From positions 15,996,001 through 16,060,000 of the forward strand of contig NC_092801.1 of assembly GCF_918797505.1 (NCBI RefSeq): a stretch of 64,000 nt of DNA, read 5' to 3'. Source of the stretch: Bemisia tabaci (Eukaryota; Arthropoda; Insecta; Hemiptera; Aleyrodidae). The notes beneath the pieces were generated by a model that was not told the DNA's origin, searched no databases, and saw only the letters and a list, made by a program, of their open reading frames with translations. Shown piece after piece: positions 11,425 through 22,200 of the stretch. Numbering within the stretch: position 1 is the first letter of the stretch; each line of letters opens with the position of its first letter. A program made the position numbers and the translations under genes.

Positions 11425-11712
11425 GATTGAAAGAAGACTTTTTTGTTCTATAACGTTTTCCCAAAGCATCTCTGCTCTTCAGAGTTACAGCCCCTCCTGC
11501 GTAACGCCCCTTTAAATGAGTTCGGGTTTTTTGAGGTTAGAAATGTGTTCAGCGTGTAAAAGTTCACAGAAGTCAACTTGTATGGACTCTCATCCATAAC
11601 TGTCGTCGAAATCGAGAAATAACTGTTATTTGGCCCCAACCTTAAGAGGCTGTAACTCTGAAGGCGGAATTCTTTAGGAAAACGTTATAGAACGAAAACG
11701 TCACATTGTGAT
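11425..11712. repeat. foldback repeat with TCTATAACGTTTTCC arms
   Basis: Left arm TTCTATAACGTTTTCC and AGAGTTACAGCC near 11425-11495, with complements near 11645-11705. Related to no other copy in the window. Confidence 0.6.
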
Positions 11713-12261
11713 CTCCTGAATAGATTCTGGAACTATTCGAGTTTCCCTCTGGGACACCCTGAACACCTCAAAAACACTTAAAATATTCAGTAATCATTAA
11801 AAAAAACTATGATCAATCCTAACTGTAAAAGTTTGAAAAACTTCACATTTAACCACAATAAAGGGACTTATTTATTTTACGTTAGGCAAGACAGCCGTTT
11901 GTGCAATTTTTTATAAGTTTGCATGGTTACAAATAAAAAACTAAGTTTAAGATAAGGTGTCCTGTATCGCACCAGCATCGGTAGATCTGGGACAGCAAAA
12001 ATATAAATGGCGTCATTTGTACGGTTTGACTTCTATTTGATCTGTTCTACAAATTCTTGTTAAAATCTCGTTCAAAAATCGATTTTTAAACTTCTCGGCG
12101 TGGTGAATCCTTTTCTACGTGAAAATTTGAAGAAATCGCAAGTCCGTTTTGTTCTTCCTCAGACCTTCTGTAATGGCCAATTAAACCAAAATGTAGCAGG
12201 CGCCGAATTTTTTGGGTAATCCGTGCGCCCTTCTCATTGGTCGTAACCTCTCTTAACTGCA

Positions 12262-12418
12262 GTGGCAATTTTACAAGTTGGCAACACCGTTTTTCCTCCA
12301 TTTAAATCCATCGGAAATATCGATTTTAGGTGATTCAAGCCGCCTCACCAAGAATCGATTGTTTTACATACATTTGATTGACGGGAAAACAGTGTTGCCA
12401 GCTTTCAAGAATCGCCAC
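12262..12418. repeat. family F foldback copy
   Basis: Inverted halves with GTTGGCAACACCG and the complement of CAGTGTTGCCAGC, centred on two ATCGAT-bearing arms. Confidence 0.6.
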
Positions 12419-13365
12419 TGCTTCTCGGTACCTCAACACGGCAAGACGGACGGGCACATTTTGGAACCGTTGACGTCATTAACAAGTGACGCGGCTGGAT
12501 GACGTCATCCCCTCGGCGCCCGGAGCGTCGAGCCCACGTGCGGTTTGGGGGTGGATCGCAGCGTTGCCAGACAGTGGGTATTTTTTAAAAAAGGCAAATT
12601 CGGGATGAAAATTACATTTCTTTGTTTCGTCCGTAACCTATATACACAGTAAAATAAATTATTTCTTTTTTCAGTGTGTACTAGAAATTACCCCCCCCCC
12701 CCCCAAAAAAAAAAAAAAACCAAGAAACGCTTATTCGGAAATTACTATGTTTGATTAGAAACATCAATTTCGTGAAGGAAATGTTGTTGAACGAAACGGA
12801 AGATGTACTACGTTCGACAGCAAAACGCGGTAATAGTTTTAAAATTGTTATAAATAAATAAATGCTATAGTTTGACATCAATTAAACCAATTTTTTGGCG
12901 TGTTAAACTCTTGTGTGCAATCTGAATTTTATCAGGATCACTATTTGGTGAGAAAATTGAATTTTAAAGAATTCTCTGAAATGGGTGTATCAAAGATGTG
13001 GCGCCCGTAACGCTGTATTTTTTAGTGTAGCTGAGGTTTACTTCTTAAATGAAACTGAAGGGGAAGAACGGTCTTCACCTCGCATGAATTGAAGGATTTT
13101 TTTAAAATTTTTCTTTCCAAATATTTAACCCTTCATGAAACTTTGAAGTGTCAAAATGTAATGGCCGCAAAAAAAAAAAAAAAAAAAAAAAAAAGTAGCA
13201 TAGTTCTGAAAAACCAGCACTGTTCCCTCATAAAGACTAGAATACCTTCACAGGAAGAGTACGGACTTGTCGAAATATGGAGCTCTTAAGGCTCAAAAAG
13301 ACAGCCAACCTTTTAGCACAAAAAATGTCACTGCCAATCTTGAGCTTCCAATATCAAACCAAGAT
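12419..13365. other. AT-rich stretch with homopolymers
   Basis: No gene seen. It contains a C14 run followed directly by an A15 run near 12691-12719 and an A26 run at 13169-13194. Confidence 0.6.
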
Positions 13366-13529
13366 CAGTGGCGAGGCGTGAATGGTCGATTATCGATATT
13401 TCCCTATTTGAAGCTGTGGTTAAGAATCGATTATAAAGGTGTTCGTTGCGAACACCCTGTTTATCGATCCTTTTCCATAGGTTTAAGTGGCAGATGGATC
13501 GATACATCGCAAAGCACGCTACGCCACCG
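13366..13529. mobile_element. hAT-like MITE, family A, copy 3
   Basis: 164 bp, CAGTGGCGAGGCGTG to TACGCCACCG, flanked by the perfect 8-bp duplication ACCAAGAT (13358-13365 and 13530-13537). Confidence 0.92.
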
Positions 13530-14002
13530 ACCAAGATGGCCAAAAATGTTCACAAATGAGCGTCCTTCCGCATGAATGGGTGAATTTATGCAAAAACTAA
13601 GTCGAACAAGTGCTTTACTAACGACGCGACGGGTGGTGACACTTGTAATAATAAATCACTCTCAATTAATTGAATGCATCTAGGCTGGCTGCCCTATTCG
13701 ACCCTAAAGCAGATACTATCACCCTCGACTGGCCTCTTGGTGACAGTGGGCCGACAGTTGGAAGCTTTTATATCTGGGGATTCAACACCTCCTAATGGAC
13801 AATTCCAAAGGAGCTTCAGTCATCTCACCTACTAGGTGGATGATGCGGTTCGGGTGACGTCATGAGCCAGACAAGTTTCCCAAAGTTCGCTTGTTTGTAA
13901 AACGAAACTCCCAATACCAGTGGAGGGTCTCTTGTCTCTGCCCTGAAGGCCCCATGACCTAACCTCAAAATTACCGCCCTGTCCGTACTCTCCCTGTAAA
14001 AT
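13530..14002. other. stretch with nothing recognised
   Basis: No conserved frame or repeat identified. Confidence 0.4.
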
Positions 14003-14660
14003 GAAATGAAAAAGTTCGATAGGAACTCTGCAGTCCAGTGTCGCACAGGGAGATTCGTGGATTCGTACTTGCGCAAACCATATGCAAATAAAGTGAAGAA
14101 AATTCGTTTGATTTTGGATAGTTTTTTTTACTTTTTATCAGAGTAAATGAAAAATAGTCCTGACAGAGTGTACCTATGCAAAAACCTGAAAATCCCACGT
14201 TGAAAAATGCTGCACCAGGTCGAATGATCATGGTAAACGGTGCGCGGTGCGGTCGATGCGGAAGGCATGTTAGCGCCTGCAAGACTGCATGACTACTTCA
14301 CGCATTGTGCGTTCTCCACGGCAGCGCGGCGCGTGCTGTTAGTGCCTGCAAGACCGCGAGGATACTTCACGCATTGCGCGCACGCCACGGTGCGCGTTTC
14401 CCCGTTTCCCGTCCTATTTCGTTTAAAATGTAAACAACGTGCAACGCTGCCGTGATAGCGAAGAGAGCAGTAAGTGCAAGAATGAAGTTTTGAAGAAACG
14501 GGCTCAGAAGCTTCTGACCGGAAAACTTCATTGAACGAAGCCTCCGTTCTTTGTCAAATCGCTACTAATCGTCCGAAAGACTCCTAGAAATCGTTTGGAT
14601 GATTAAAAATCGTCTGATATTATTTCATTTACCTAAGAAGGGTATTTTTCATTTTCATGT
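14003..14660. repeat. duplicated GC-rich block, copy 2
   Basis: Second copy of the block at 3418-4110 with small indels. It includes GCGCCTGCAAGACTGCATGA units and the GATAGCGAAGAGAG module. Confidence 0.75.
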
Positions 14661-15442
14661 TAGGCTAGTTTAAGGCAAGTCAGCCGTAAGTACTATCGGC
14701 TGCATGGTCTCGTGGTTGCGTTTTGGACCCGCAAAAAACATATTTTAAGGTTAGAAATTGGCAGGAGAGGGCGGCCTTTTACTTGAAAGCACTTTTTTCA
14801 TTTACTCTGTAGAGGAATAGTGTCACTTAGGTACTGCTGTCTTGTCTGAAACTACGTCATTTTTTGCGCACTTACGGCTTTCTCATAAGTCTCGTCCTGA
14901 TACAATTAAGACAAATTTGGCAGTTTTAACTATTTCCGTGCTTTCATCTAAAAGAGTTTAAACGAAATTTGAAGGAAACTCGATTTAGAAAATTTGACAC
15001 TTACTGCTCTCTTCGCTATCACGGCAGGATGGACCCACGTAAAATAGCCAGGATTGATTGGAAAATGTGGCAACCTTGGTGGGTCGGCGCGATTAGTCCA
15101 AACCGCCGTGGGGCCGTTTTTTGCGTGGTGGTTGCCGCGGTCAATGGTCGTGGGTCGTCTTATCGAGGTTCGATTAATGGTATTGAATGCGCGACGCAGG
15201 AACCGCTTCAAGGGCTGCGCCACTATCACCTCGCGCGCCCTAGGGTTTCCTCTCCGAATCCGCAAAGGGTTGCCAAGTAACTCCCGGAAGAGGGGAAGAT
15301 TCCGTCCTCATCATGGGCTTCGGTTAGGTTCCTTGAACAGTTCAGGGTATCTTCAGGTCCATCTAATCCCCAGATACCGGAAATGGACCACTCATTTCAA
15401 ATTCACTCTCAGAAAATACTAATTTTCGAGGGAAGCTATGAA
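14661..15442. other. unrecognised stretch
   Basis: Overlapping open frames on both strands between 14950 and 15420 show no recognisable domain. A short piece near 14995-15025 matches the CGCTATCACGGCAG repeat module. Confidence 0.4.
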
Positions 15443-15640
15443 AAGGGTTGCCATAGTCAGGGAATGCCGGGAAAACCGGGAAATGACAGGGAATTTTAAA
15501 GTCAGGGCGGATGCCGGGTAAAATGACGGAAATGTCAGGGAAAATTGTTGGGTTACCTTTATTTGCTGTCCAGGGGTGCGAAAAGTTCTGCAGTGTACGC
15601 GTTTACCAGCAAGACACAAATTTTCCCTACGCACTTACAC
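15443..15640. repeat. TCAGGGAATGCCGGG repeat family, copy
   Basis: Words such as GTCAGGGAATGCCGGGAAAA and TGTCAGGGAAAATTGTTG recur at 58591-58700, 60000-60230 and 63170-63330. Confidence 0.6.
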
Positions 15641-15648
15641 ATAGCGCG

Positions 15649-15793
15649 GTCGAAGTAATTTTGACCAAAAAATCAGCTCGGTCGAAGTAAATCTGACAAA
15701 AGTTATGCGGGATGGCGATTGAAGTAAATCTGACAAAAAATCAACCCTGTTGAAGTAATTTTAACAAAAATGTCAGTACGGCTACAGTAATAT
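15649..15793. repeat. tandem repeat, about 32-38 bp unit
   Basis: Four diverged units of CGGTCGAAGTAATTTTGAC followed by a short AT-rich tail. Confidence 0.75.
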
Positions 15794-15796
15794 ATC

Positions 15797-16048
15797 GACG
15801 GTGCAAGTCGGCAATCACATAACTCGGTTTGCGACGTCGCAGACTTCCTGTCATACTTTATTTTTTAAATGGAAAACTACTCAACGGCAATTCTTTAAAA
15901 CTGTCATGATTTTTCTTCTCAATGCGAAGAAAATTCTGCAAAAACTTCAAGAAATAATGTCAATTTGCTCTCCTTTAAAAAAAGGACGTAGAGGCGGAGA
16001 TTTTCAGACACTGCCAACGAGTTATGTGATTGCCGACTTTCACCGTCA
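15797..16048. repeat. foldback element with GTCGGCAATCACATAACTCG ends
   Basis: The roughly 30-bp end at 15797-15827 is inverted at 16018-16048. A 152-residue open frame through it has no recognisable family. Confidence 0.65.
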
Positions 16049-16619
16049 ATATACAATAAATCAGTGTGTTCTTATTCATGTTTACACAAAATTAGTCTGC
16101 TCGAAGTATTTTTTAATTTTTCTTCAAAATCAAAGCATTCGGATAGTTTTCAGCGGAAAGTGTGCTCTTCTCATGACTTTCATTCATTATAATTATTTTG
16201 AACTTATTTTTAAGATAAAGCACCACACCGAACGTCGACGCGATCTGAAAAAAAGCTAATGCCGCGAATTCGAATCATCGCGGGCGCGCACTGCTTGGAG
16301 CGCCTTCAACGGCGTAGATATGCTTCAAACGCTACACTGATGAGGTGATGTGCAAATTGCCTACGCTGCGCCTGTCGGAGTATACACCGTGTTTTGCGGT
16401 GTACACCGTTCACCCGCGATATTTTTTTCGCAGGATCGTGAATATTCTGCAGCCCTGTTGCTGTCATGAATGGGTTTGACGTTTCGAATAACACATTTTG
16501 TCTAAAAACTATTCCCAACTAGGGGTATTTAAGTGCTGTATATACAAAACAGCCCTCAAATATATTAAATATATATGCTGGGTTTATGGCGAGGCCGCAA
16601 GGGGCTTTGGAACCGTCAT

Positions 16620-16765
16620 GTCAGCGACGATTCTTCCAAGTCGGCAATATTGTTTTTTCTCCATTTAAATGTATGTTAAACAATCGATTCTGGGCGAGAC
16701 AGCCTGTTTCTGCTAGAATCGATATATTCAATGGATTCAAATAGAATATCAAAAGTGTTGCCAAA
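16620..16765. repeat. family F foldback copy
   Basis: AAGTCGGCAATATTG and CAAAAGTGTTGCC halves around ATCGAT arms. Confidence 0.55.
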
Positions 16766-16769
16766 TGGA

Positions 16770-17290
16770 GATTTCATGCAACTTTTTTATTGCTTCATCT
16801 GAAAGTGCTTAAAGAGCTGATTTCACAGTATGTTTTATAATTTTTTTCTAATGTGGGAAATAGTATAAAAATAGATTTAATAGTGAGAAAATGTGCCGCC
16901 TTATGACGTCATCTGGCGGCACTTCCCATTTAAATACATGCATTTTAGCAAATTAGATCATTTTGTCATATCATCTCCAACAATCATTCAATTCATGAAC
17001 CAACACTGGATTAAAAACACATTGGATCTAGAGTCCAGACTCTTGAAAACATCGACAAGAAAAGATACTCTTGATTCAATCAGATTTAAGCTTAAATCAA
17101 AAGGAAATCCGCTCAAATTAAGAGGCTTGGTTCTTGATTTAATCTGATTGAATCAAGAGTATCTTTTCTTGTCGATGTTTTTCACAGTCTGGACTCTAGA
17201 TTATTTTCCAGTGAAGGGTATCCTCGTGTTCAGTTCACTCAGTATTTTCCACTTAAACACGAAATTCATCAAATTTCAGACACCTGCAAA
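16770..17290. repeat. family H repeat carrying a CACTGG insertion
   Basis: Matches 56101-56385 (shared TTGCTTCATCTG, TTTTGTCATAT, GTATCCTCGT and ACACCTGCAAA-like words). Interrupted by the MITE 17004-17213 and followed directly by a family C MITE. The uninterrupted relative supplies the empty site for both insertions. Confidence 0.75.
17004..17213. mobile_element. CACTG-ended MITE, family E, copy 1
   Basis: 210 bp palindrome, CACTGGATTAAAAACACATT to TTTTCCAGTG, flanked by AA on both sides (17002-17003 and 17214-17215). The empty site near 56330 has a single AA, so the 2-bp target duplication is real. CACTG ends with a 2-bp duplication fit the CACTA/Mirage/Chapaev (CMC) group. Confidence 0.85.
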
Positions 17291-17840
17291 TGGACCACTA
17301 GACAAGGTACGAATTTAAGCGATCTGATACATGTTTCCTAACCAGAATTTCACGTAGAAAACGATTCACACAACGAAAATTACGGAAACCAACTCCTAAC
17401 AAAGATATCAACGTTTTTATTTCACATTGGCTACAAGGAATTTGAACTGCCCGCTCACAAGAAACTCGGAGCTCTACGCGAGTCAAATCGCGCACTACAA
17501 CGGTTTCAGCAAGCCTCTCAATCGAGCAATGTTCATTTTCCACCATGTGTTGTTCAAACCATAAGCTACTTGCTACAGCTGAGCCAAAGCGTCAAGATTG
17601 AGGTTGCCAGATTTTTACATCGCAGAGACTGTCATGATAACGTTTAGCGCGCGATGTGAATCACGTAGAGCATTGAGTTTTCATGAGCGGGTGGCTTGAA
17701 TTCACGCATCGAGAATCATTAAATATCTTCGTAAGGAGTTAATTTCGGTAATTTTCGTTGTGCGCATCGTGTCCTATGTGAAATTTTAGTTAAGAAACAT
17801 GTATCAGAATGCTGAAATTCGTACCTTGTCTAGTGGTCCA
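17291..17840. mobile_element. MITE family C, copy 2
   Basis: 550 bp, TGGACCACTAGACAAGG to GTCTAGTGGTCCA. Left flank CTGCAAA, right flank TTGCTTC. Confidence 0.92.
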
Positions 17841-18494
17841 TTGCTTCAAATTGGAAATTATCGATAGCCGACGATTCACGCTTCGCTGCTAATCATGGCG
17901 GTCGCTCCATTCCGAAGTCAGTCAATCGGAAAGGGACGGATGAAACCGACGTTGCCGTAAGTCGATGAAAAAATCCGCCGTTTTGCAACTGGTGCTATAC
18001 CTTTCAGGCGAATTCTTTTATTCAGCGTGATAATAGCGTGTGGCCTGGTCTATACTTCCTCGGCATATCGGCGGGTAATGAGCATTCGCTAGAGCCCGTA
18101 ATCCCGCGATCTCGACGGAAAGCATCCGCAATTTCAGTAGCTTTTCCCGATTTGAGCTGACGCTCGCACATGGGAAAAAATTGAATGTTGATTTAGCGTT
18201 CATACCGTTGGAAAAATGTGCGACAAGTATTAGATGCTGATTTTACATTTAAAAAATGCTAACTCAACATTGAATTTGTTCATTTAAGCGTGGACGTAGT
18301 TAACATTCATCGAGTACATATTGCGCCAAGTCTCGGTCAAATTTTCGTTATGTTCGATCCAAAATGGCGGTGTGGGATACGTTATAATGCCGATCTTCTT
18401 TGTTTACATCAGATGGGCGAGTACCGGCTTTCTCAGAAATTTTTCACAAAAATGCATCTAACATGCAGTTTGAGTCACTTTTGTCATAAATAAT
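17841..18494. other. unrecognised stretch upstream of NCKX exon 1
   Basis: No repeat copy recognised. It could hold an upstream NCKX exon, but I cannot identify one. Confidence 0.4.
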
Positions 18495-18719
18495 TACTGG
18501 GAAAAAAACATTGGATCTAGAGTCCAGACTGTTGAAAACATTGACAAGAAAACGGACTCTTGATTCGATCAGATTTAAGCTTAAATCAAAAGGAAATCCG
18601 CTCAAATTAAGAGACTTGGTTCTTGATTTAAGCTTGAATCTGATTGAATCAAGAGTATTTTTTCTTGTCGATGTTTTTAAGAGTCTTGACTCTAGATCCA
18701 ATGTGGTTTTTTTCCAGTG
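18495..18719. mobile_element. CACTG-ended MITE, family E, copy 2
   Basis: 225 bp palindrome. The left end is mutated to TACTGGGAAAAAAAC, the right end is TTTTTCCAGTG. Arms carry TTGGATCTAGAGTCCAGACT and its complement. A pyrimidine-rich CTTT/TTCT tract follows at about 18730-18820. Confidence 0.8.
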
Positions 18720-18945
18720 TATGAGCGCGCGTCCTTCCTCCGTTTCTTCGTTCCTTTCTTCTCTCTTTCTTTCTCTCTTGCTTTCTGTCTTTCCTTTTGT
18801 TCCTCCTGTTCTCGGGCGAACGGGGGGAAGGCGCCTCCTGTGCCCCTTACCCCCAAACTCGCCCAGGGTCCTACCGGGATGCATTAATTGTGCGTACTCA
18901 TTAAAATGAATGTACTTAATTTTCCATTTTTTTTCTGTTGTGCAG

Positions 18946-18999
18946 GACTGCGGAAGGAGTAGTGCGTTGGAGGGCGGCCGCTCTGGAAATCAGGGCGCG
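18946..18999 (+). other. 5' leader part of NCKX exon 1
   Basis: A pyrimidine tract and TTGTGCAG end at 18945, so 18946 looks like an acceptor-defined exon start. This implies a non-coding or coding exon further upstream that I could not locate. The 54 bases carry no in-frame stop before the ATG at 19000, which has G at -3. Confidence 0.6.
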
Positions 19000-19248
19000 A
19001 TGAGAGCGTGCGACGGCCCCGGCCCGCGGGCGCCCCTCCCGTCGGCGGGGAGGCGGGGGAGGCGGCGGTGGGCGGCCCTGGGGGTGTGGGCCCTCGTGGC
19101 CGTGGCCTGCGCCCTCCTCGAGAGCCAGACGGGGGCCCAGGACACGGGCGCCCCCGCCCCGACCACCCTCCCCACCGTGAGGCCCACCGCCGCGCCCACC
19201 TCGAGGGGCCCCGCCGGCAAGCCCACCCGGGCCCCTCGCTCCAAATCG
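19000..19248 (+). CDS. NCKX coding exon 1 (signal sequence and Thr/Pro-rich linker)
   Basis: Residues 1-83, ending in phase 0 before donor GTGAGT. The start is RRGRRRW followed by an Ala/Leu/Val-rich segment ending near CALLES, a typical signal peptide or signal anchor. A Thr/Pro/Arg-rich extracellular stretch follows. The exon is extremely GC-rich with GCC/CTC/GTG-type codons, unlike exons 3-8. Confidence 0.88.
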
Positions 19249-22200
19249 GTGAGTTCTTCTACTCTAACCCAGGTGAAATCACTAATGTTGCTCAGTGTGT
19301 CTGAAAGTCGGGAAAAAGTAATGATTTTTTAAGGGCGATCCGGAAATACTGAAAAGTGCGGAAATTTTGCAAATCGGTCCGGAATTTTTTTATTTTTTGT
19401 CATTTTTATCGCAATCTGAGCGGGAAATTTAAAATTTCCAAATTTCGTCAATTGGAGGTACTGAAAAAGTACTGAATTTCTCTGTTGCACTGGAAAAAAA
19501 ACACATTGGATCTAGAGTCCAGACTCTTGAAAACATTGACAAGAAAAAGGACTCTTGATTCAATCAGATTTAAGCTTAAATCAAAAGGAAATCCGCTCAA
19601 ATTAAGAAGCTTGGTTCTTGATTTAAGCTTAAATCAGATTGAATCAAGAGTATTTTTTCTTGTCGATGTTTTTAAGAGTCTGGACTCTAGATCCAATGTG
19701 TTTTTTTTCCAGTGTGTCTTAAAGTCCGGAAATAGTACTGATTATTTAAGAGCGGACCGGAAGTACTGAAAAAGTGCAAAAATTCTGCAAATCGATCCGG
19801 ATTTTTTTTGATCATTTGTCATTTTTTGTCGCAATCTGAGCGAGAAATTCAAATTTTTTAAATTTTTCAAATTTCGTAAATTGGAGGTACTGAAAAAGTA
19901 CTGAATTTTTCTGTTGAGGAGGTACTATGAGTTTCTTGGAAATGAACTGAAAAAGTACCGTTAAAGTACTGATTTTTGGCCAGCCTGTTTTAGTAGACAC
20001 CCTGGTTGCTACAATAGCACAACAATTGAGTGGCTTGGAGGACAAGGTGCATAAGTGCACTGCAATCTTTGCTATTTCGAGAAATGCGTGTATGTAGTTT
20101 AGAGATTACATGGACACTTATGGCGAAAAGAGGGTTCAAACCGACTTTTTGATGCTCAAAAATCGGAATTTGGGAGCGAATTTTTCACAGCCTATGCATA
20201 AATATTGGTTTTACTTGAAATCATTAATAACTCAACTTTTTCAAAAAGTGCACTCGTGCGCCTTGTCCTCCAAGCCCCTCAATTAGACTTACTAGTAAAA
20301 CAACGAGACATTTGAAAACCGGAAGTGTTCAACTTGTCTTTTCCGGGACGAAGGAACGTAACTCCATTCCAAGGTTGCAAAATTGACTCAAATAATTCAA
20401 TGTTTCACAAGAATGCACCTGTACAATTTTTCCCCAACATTTTTATGATTTTTGCATGAGGTCAGAAGAGAAATCAGGAAACCTTCTAGTTCTAGTTTCT
20501 AGTTTGAAATTCCTAAGATATTCCTAGTAAAATGGCAATTTGCAGGGAGAAATTTGGCAACATTGAAGTATACATAAGATATTCCTTGAAGGAAACTACG
20601 AACTGACGTTGTTCCAGACAAAATAGCCGTAAGGAACATTATTCCTCCAGATAGTGGATAGCCAATGAGAGCAGTACTTTACATGGCGCCCTTTTTTGCC
20701 CATTTCTAACTTGAATATTGTTTTGTTGTTTGTCAAAAACGCAAACGACGAAAGCATGCAGAAGATAGCACTTACTATACTAGCAGTATAGCCTAACATG
20801 ATAATGAAAAAGACCCTTTTTTCACAGTTGAAATTAAAATTCGTGGATTTTTAAACATCCGAAAGATTCCTGAGAGTCTTTCGGATGATTAAAGCCATTA
20901 CTTTTAAGCCTTGAATCTTTAAAATCGTGTTTTGTTCAAAATTCATTCGATCTAATTCAGATAAAAGCACTAATGCCGCTAAAACAGCAAAATTTGTCCT
21001 TACTATATAAAAACGAGACATATATTGACAAAGAACGGAGGCTTCTTTCAATAAAATGTTCCACTCACAGGCTTCTTGGCCCATTTTCTCAAAACTTCAT
21101 GTTTGCACTTACGGCTCTCTTCGCTATCACGGCAGCACTGCCGATACAAAAATGTAGGGTCTCTCTTTGTCTGTGGCTCTAGCGAATTCCGTTCGGGTTT
21201 CAGACGTCGACGACAACGACCGGGCTCCCGGTGATGGGGAACCGGACGGCCCGACCGGAGATGACGACTGCGACGCCGGGAAAAGCCGGGTCCGGGGACG
21301 GGCGGCGGAACTGCACGCCGCCGGCTATCGAGCAGTTCCCGCGGCCGCTCATGGGCCAGAGCGCCCGTCGCCACGGAGGCCTCATCCTCCACATCATCAT
21401 CTGCGTCTACACCTTCGTCGGCCTGGCCATCGTCTGCGACGACTACTTCGTCACCGCCCTCGACTGCATCTGCGAAGGTGAGGCCCCCGCATTTCCCTTT
21501 CAAGCGAACCCAAAGAGACAAAAACAGGGTGTCTAGTATCAGAAAAAACCGGAAAATATCAGGAATATTGGCCGATCAGGAAAAAATCAGGAAAACACCA
21601 GGAAAATCGGAAAAATCGGATGTTTTATCAGGAATTTTTCTTACGCAAATCTCCTCAGCGGATACAGTCTTAATGCCTTTTGCCTCCGTGCCAGGAGTCG
21701 AGAAAAATCAGGAATTTTCAAACTAAAAAACTCAAGAATTTTTTATAAAATATCAGGATTTTTCAAAATTAAAAAATACTGAACATCCTGAAAAAACGAG
21801 TCCGCATCGCTGCCGTGCTGAGAAAAAACGCCGTATGAATATTCGAGAGTTTAATTTCCTCTGATAAAATACGAATTTTTTGGGGCAATGGAGATGTTGC
21901 ATGTGTGAGGAATTTGCGATTTGACCGCTGTTTCATTTCTAAAAGTTCGCGAGAAACACGATGGTGTCACTGGTTTTCTCTGAAATCAACTCCCAGGCTC
22001 AAAAAAAGATCTCAAGTTGAGGCCAAAATGAAGGGGATATCCCACGCTATCCTGAGAGTCCACCTCTACATCAAGACAAACTCTCCACGTAAAGATAGGG
22101 AGCAAATACATTAGCAGTGATGCCGTGTTTTCAGTTTTGGAGTCCCCAAATAAAGTGGCAGCCCTATTAATGTATTTGATCCCTATCTTGGCATGGGAAG

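Noticed and set aside
15801..16259. 152-codon plus-strand frame
   Set aside because: It lies mostly inside the foldback element 15797-16048. Composition is AT-driven and no domain is seen.
18444..18909. Overlapping frames of 130-146 codons rich in LESRLLKT and DSIRFKLK
   Set aside because: They come from the palindromic family E MITE read on both strands, and the same peptide appears at each family E copy.
21048..21521. 157-codon minus-strand frame rich in Asp/Glu/Arg
   Set aside because: Shadow of GC-rich NCKX exon 2, whose plus-strand translation is clearly the conserved exchanger.
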